A DNA stretch of 64,000 bases, taken from Paenibacillus harenae DSM 16969. GTDB taxonomy: Bacteria; Bacillota; Bacilli; Paenibacillales; Paenibacillaceae. Position 1 is the first letter of the stretch, and each line of letters begins with the position of its first letter. Positions 61,297 to 64,000 of the stretch are shown piece after piece. Location of the stretch: the NCBI RefSeq assembly GCF_000422465.1, contig NZ_AULV01000021.1, positions 1 to 64,000 on the forward strand, given 5' to 3'. The notes under the pieces were generated by a model that made no database searches, was not told the origin of the DNA, and worked only from the letters and a program-made list of their open reading frames with translations. Made by a program: the position numbers and the translations under genes.

Positions 61297-62910
61297 ATGA
61301 TTCCTAGATATTTAGTCGATGTAAAGCTGGATGAGCTGCCTGTTATTGAAAAGGATGTCATCGTTATCGGGGCCGGCATTGCCGGTCTTTTTACCGCTAT
61401 ACGGGCAAGTGAGCATAACTCTGTCCTTATGATTACAAAGAAATCATTGATGGACAGCAATACGCGTTACGCCCAGGGGGGTATTGCCGCCGTCATTTCG
61501 GACGAGGATTCGCCGGCCTATCACAGGCAGGATACCTTGATCGCGGGGGCAGGCTTATGCTCGGACGAAGCGGTGGACGTGCTTGTGCATGAAGGTCCGA
61601 AAGGCGTACGCAGTCTGATTCAGATGGGTACGCAGTTCGATGTGGAGAATGGCGAGTTTGCGCTGACGAAGGAAGGTGCGCACAGCCAGCGGCGTATTTT
61701 GCATGCAAACGGCGATGCGACGGGGTTCGAGATCGTGCGAGCTTTGTCGGAAACCGCGGTTGCTAACCCGAAAATTGAAGTATGGGACGATCATTTTGTC
61801 ATTGATTTGGTTACGGATGAAGGCGAGTGCTGCGGCGTTATCTTACAGAAGCCGGGCGGCCAACGGTTGTTCGTTAAAGGGAAAGCCACCATTCTAAGCT
61901 CCGGCGGCGCCGGCCAGTTGTATCGGTACACAACCAATCCGGAGGTTGCGACTGGAGACGGCATCGCAATGGCTTACCGGGCAGGAGCCTTTATCCGTGA
62001 CGTGGAGTTTATTCAATTCCACCCGACCGCTTTGTGTTATCCGGGCGCGCCGCGCTTCCTGATCTCGGAGGCCGTTCGTGGCGAAGGGGCGGTTCTGCGC
62101 AATATCAAAGGAGAGCGCTTCATGGAGCGTTACCATGAGCAGCTAGAGCTTGCGCCGCGCGACGTAGTGGCGAGGGCGATTGTCAGCGAGATGGAGGAGA
62201 CGAAGTCGACGTTCGTCTACATCGACATTACGCATGAGTCTGCGGAGATGGTGAAGCATCGTTTTCCTACTATATATGAATACTGTTTGAAATACGGACT
62301 GGATCTAACCTCGGACTGGATTCCGGTTGCGCCTGCGATGCACTACATGATGGGCGGCGTTAAAACCGATCTTAACGGGGAAACGAACATCAAACGATTG
62401 TTTGCTTGCGGAGAGGTTTCTTCAACAGGCGTGCATGGCGCCAATCGTCTCGCCAGCAACTCGCTGTCCGAAGCGATCGTATTCGGCAGACGAATCGTGA
62501 AGCGCATCGATGAATTAGCGGCTCTGGAAGCGGAGCCAAGCATTCAATATGAAAGCGAGCGGGTCTCGACGCAGGTTCAAGCGGTAGTGGAGAGAAGGCT
62601 GAAGCTGCAAAAAATAATGGTTCGATACGTGGGTCTGCGGCGTGATGCGAAGGGGCTTGCTAAAGGGCTTGAGGAGCTGAAGCGTCAGCTTCCGATCTAT
62701 CAATCGATTTTATCGGAGCGCGAAGAATATGAATTCGCGAATTTGCTTACCTGCGCGATGCTGACGACGCAATCGGCTCTGCAGCGGGAGGAAAGCCGCG
62801 GGGCGCATTACCGGGAGGACTTCCCGGCACGCGACGATTTAATGTGGAGAAAGCATACGGTGCTGCACCGGCTGAGCGGATTGACGGAGGAGCGGATAGA
62901 AGATGTATGA
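61297..62910 (+). CDS. nadB: L-aspartate oxidase NadB
   Basis: A 537-residue flavoprotein that oxidises aspartate to iminoaspartate, the first step of de novo NAD synthesis. The FAD-binding VIGAGIAGLFTAIRAS (about 23-38), the succinate dehydrogenase-like MDSNTRYAQGGIAAV (about 51-65), QFHPTA and the GEVSSTGVHGANRLASNSLSEA segment (about 371-392) are complete. TTGGAGGGG precedes the ATG. Overlaps nadC by 8 bases. Confidence 0.95.
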   Translation: MIPRYLVDVKLDELPVIEKDVIVIGAGIAGLFTAIRASEHNSVLMITKKSLMDSNTRYAQGGIAAVISDEDSPAYHRQDTLIAGAGLCSDEAVDVLVHEGPKGVRSLIQMGTQFDVENGEFALTKEGAHSQRRILHANGDATGFEIVRALSETAVANPKIEVWDDHFVIDLVTDEGECCGVILQKPGGQRLFVKGKATILSSGGAGQLYRYTTNPEVATGDGIAMAYRAGAFIRDVEFIQFHPTALCYPGAPRFLISEAVRGEGAVLRNIKGERFMERYHEQLELAPRDVVARAIVSEMEETKSTFVYIDITHESAEMVKHRFPTIYEYCLKYGLDLTSDWIPVAPAMHYMMGGVKTDLNGETNIKRLFACGEVSSTGVHGANRLASNSLSEAIVFGRRIVKRIDELAALEAEPSIQYESERVSTQVQAVVERRLKLQKIMVRYVGLRRDAKGLAKGLEELKRQLPIYQSILSEREEYEFANLLTCAMLTTQSALQREESRGAHYREDFPARDDLMWRKHTVLHRLSGLTEERIEDV

Positions 62911-63787
62911 ATGGACAGCAGGCGGATATGATGCGGCCGTACGCGAGCAAATTCGCGGATGGCTTGCCGAGGACGTAGGAAGCGGAGACGTAACGACCGA
63001 GACGACGATTCCGAGGGACTCGCGGTCAAAAGCGGTTATCCATGTGAAGGAAAGCGGCGTTATCGCGGGCTTACCGGTAGCGAAGCTGGTTTTTGACGTG
63101 GTAGATCCGTCTCTTGTATTTGAAGCAAAAGTGCAGGATGGCGACCAGGTCGACAAAGGAAATGTTATTGCCGTGGTTGAAGGCAGCACGCACAGTCTTC
63201 TTATCGGCGAACGTTTGGCGCTCAACTTGATGCAGCGGCTGTCCGGCATTGCGACGAAGACGAACGCATTTGTAAATGCGCTTGAAGGACTGCCGGTCCG
63301 TCTTGTCGATACGCGCAAAACTACGCCGGGTCACCGTTTGCTGGAAAAGTATGCGGTGCGTGTCGGCGGCGGATCGAATCACCGCTTCGGATTATATGAC
63401 GCGGTAATGATCAAAGACAATCATATTAAGGGCGCAGGCGGAATTAAAGCCGCTGTGGAAGCGGCGCGTCACAAAATCCCGCATACGATGAAGATCGAAG
63501 TGGAGACGGAATCATTCGAGCAGGTGGATGAAGCGATCGCGTGCGGAGCGGACATCATCATGCTCGATAATATGACGGCTGCAATGATGAAGAATGCGGT
63601 TGCGCGTATTAAACATGCGGCCCCTCATGTTATTGTAGAGGCTTCAGGCGGCGTAACGCTGGAGACGGTACGAGGAATCGCGGAAAGCGGCGTCGATGTC
63701 ATATCCGTCGGCGGATTGACGTACTCGTTCCAAGCGCTGGATATCAGTCTGGATTTAAATGCGAAGAAGGGCGGCGATTCATTATGA
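62903..63787 (+). CDS. nadC: nicotinate-nucleotide pyrophosphorylase (carboxylating) NadC
   Basis: A 294-residue quinolinate phosphoribosyltransferase forming nicotinate mononucleotide. [13 protein letters not shown] (about 18-30), [18 protein letters not shown] (about 107-124) and the active-site [28 protein letters not shown] sequence (about 132-155) are present; [11 protein letters not shown] is near the end. Starts inside nadB and ends overlapping coaX by 4 bases, so nadABC-coaX reads as one operon for NAD and CoA precursors. Confidence 0.95.
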   Translation: MYEWTAGGYDAAVREQIRGWLAEDVGSGDVTTETTIPRDSRSKAVIHVKESGVIAGLPVAKLVFDVVDPSLVFEAKVQDGDQVDKGNVIAVVEGSTHSLLIGERLALNLMQRLSGIATKTNAFVNALEGLPVRLVDTRKTTPGHRLLEKYAVRVGGGSNHRFGLYDAVMIKDNHIKGAGGIKAAVEAARHKIPHTMKIEVETESFEQVDEAIACGADIIMLDNMTAAMMKNAVARIKHAAPHVIVEASGGVTLETVRGIAESGVDVISVGGLTYSFQALDISLDLNAKKGGDSL

Positions 63788-64000
63788 TCCTCGTCATTGA
63801 TGTCGGAAATACGAATATCGTGCTGGGCATATACAAGGGTAAAGAGCTGCTGCATCATTGGCGGTTAAGCACAAACCGTTCGGCTACCGTAGATGAATAC
63901 GGCATGAATATTCATAATCTGTTTCATTACGCCGGCGTTAAGCTGGATCAGATGGACGGCGTTATTATCTCATCGGTGGTTCCTCCTCTGATGCGTACGT
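63784..64000 (+). CDS. coaX: type III pantothenate kinase CoaX (5' part, cut by window end)
   Basis: The first 72 codons are visible. The protein starts [20 protein letters not shown], the phosphate-binding DxGNTN motif of CoaX, followed by [19 protein letters not shown] (about 28-46) and the conserved ISSVVPP near 62-68. CoaX phosphorylates pantothenate as the first step of coenzyme A synthesis. The ATG overlaps the nadC stop (ATGA). The rest lies beyond the right edge. Confidence 0.93.
   Translation, partial: MILVIDVGNTNIVLGIYKGKELLHHWRLSTNRSATVDEYGMNIHNLFHYAGVKLDQMDGVIISSVVPPLMRT

Overview
The window is a low-to-mid-GC Firmicutes chromosome segment, most likely Paenibacillus or a close relative (Paenibacillaceae). 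The evidence is gene content and order: sporulation genes (csfB, yabG, sspF, spoVG, fin, spoVT, yabP, yabQ, spoIIE), AGGAGG-type ribosome binding sites, frequent TTG/GTG starts, and a gene order that follows the Bacillus subtilis rrnA-to-coaX region almost step by step. Nearly every gene lies on the + strand, running away from the rRNA operon at the left edge. No phage, insertion sequence, CRISPR array or tRNA was seen.

Layout. 1-292: end of an rRNA operon (5S rRNA and terminator). 391-8570: a membrane protein of unknown function, csfB, a yaaO-like PLP enzyme, tmk, darA, yaaR, holB, ricT, yabA, a TrmN6-like methylase and rsmI. 8697-14622: abrB (minus strand), a divergent HD-domain phosphohydrolase gene where B. 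subtilis has metS, tatD, a c-di-AMP (ydaO-type) riboswitch driving a yabE/rpfB-like wall gene, rnmV and ksgA. 14693-26201: yabG, veg, sspF, ispE, purR, ridA, spoVG, glmU, ctc, pth, fin and mfd; prs, which B. subtilis has between glmU and ctc, is absent. 26273-37513 is the main accessory block: a PrsA-like foldase, a urea ABC transporter (urtABCDE) preceded by two GlnR/TnrA-like boxes, a MerR-thioredoxin pair, an SPFH protein with a small ribbon-helix-helix protein, and a cobalt/nickel ECF transporter (cbiM, cbiN-like, and a fused cbiQ-cbiO). 37720-54722 returns to the backbone: spoVT, yabM, yabN/mazG, hup, rqcP, yabP, yabQ, divIC, yabR, spoIIE, yabS, yabT, tilS, hpt, ftsH. 55071-63787 inserts a nucleoside ABC transporter (BMP lipoprotein plus nupOPQ-like genes) and nadABC before coaX, which runs off the right edge.

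How it fits together. Several control systems can be read directly. Spo0A boxes (TGNCGAA) cluster between abrB and the HD gene. Sporulation-type promoters (sigma-F/G or sigma-H) precede csfB, sspF, spoVT and spoVG, and the spoIIE promoter keeps the unusual 21-bp spacing. A sigma-B-type promoter precedes ctc, a long-spacer MerR promoter precedes merR, and tandem consensus sigma-A promoters precede veg. c-di-AMP appears twice, as the DarA receptor and as the riboswitch. RnmV, encoded here, matures the 5S rRNA of the operon at the left edge.

Most unusual: a family of about 100-bp two-hairpin intergenic elements, five copies in 64 kb (34705, 43135, 48661, 59918, 60005). All have the same orientation, all lie between operons, and compensatory changes preserve their stems. 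A second shared structure, a covarying hairpin just upstream of the ribosome binding site, is found in the yabR and yabS leaders. Neither is explained by the annotated genes.
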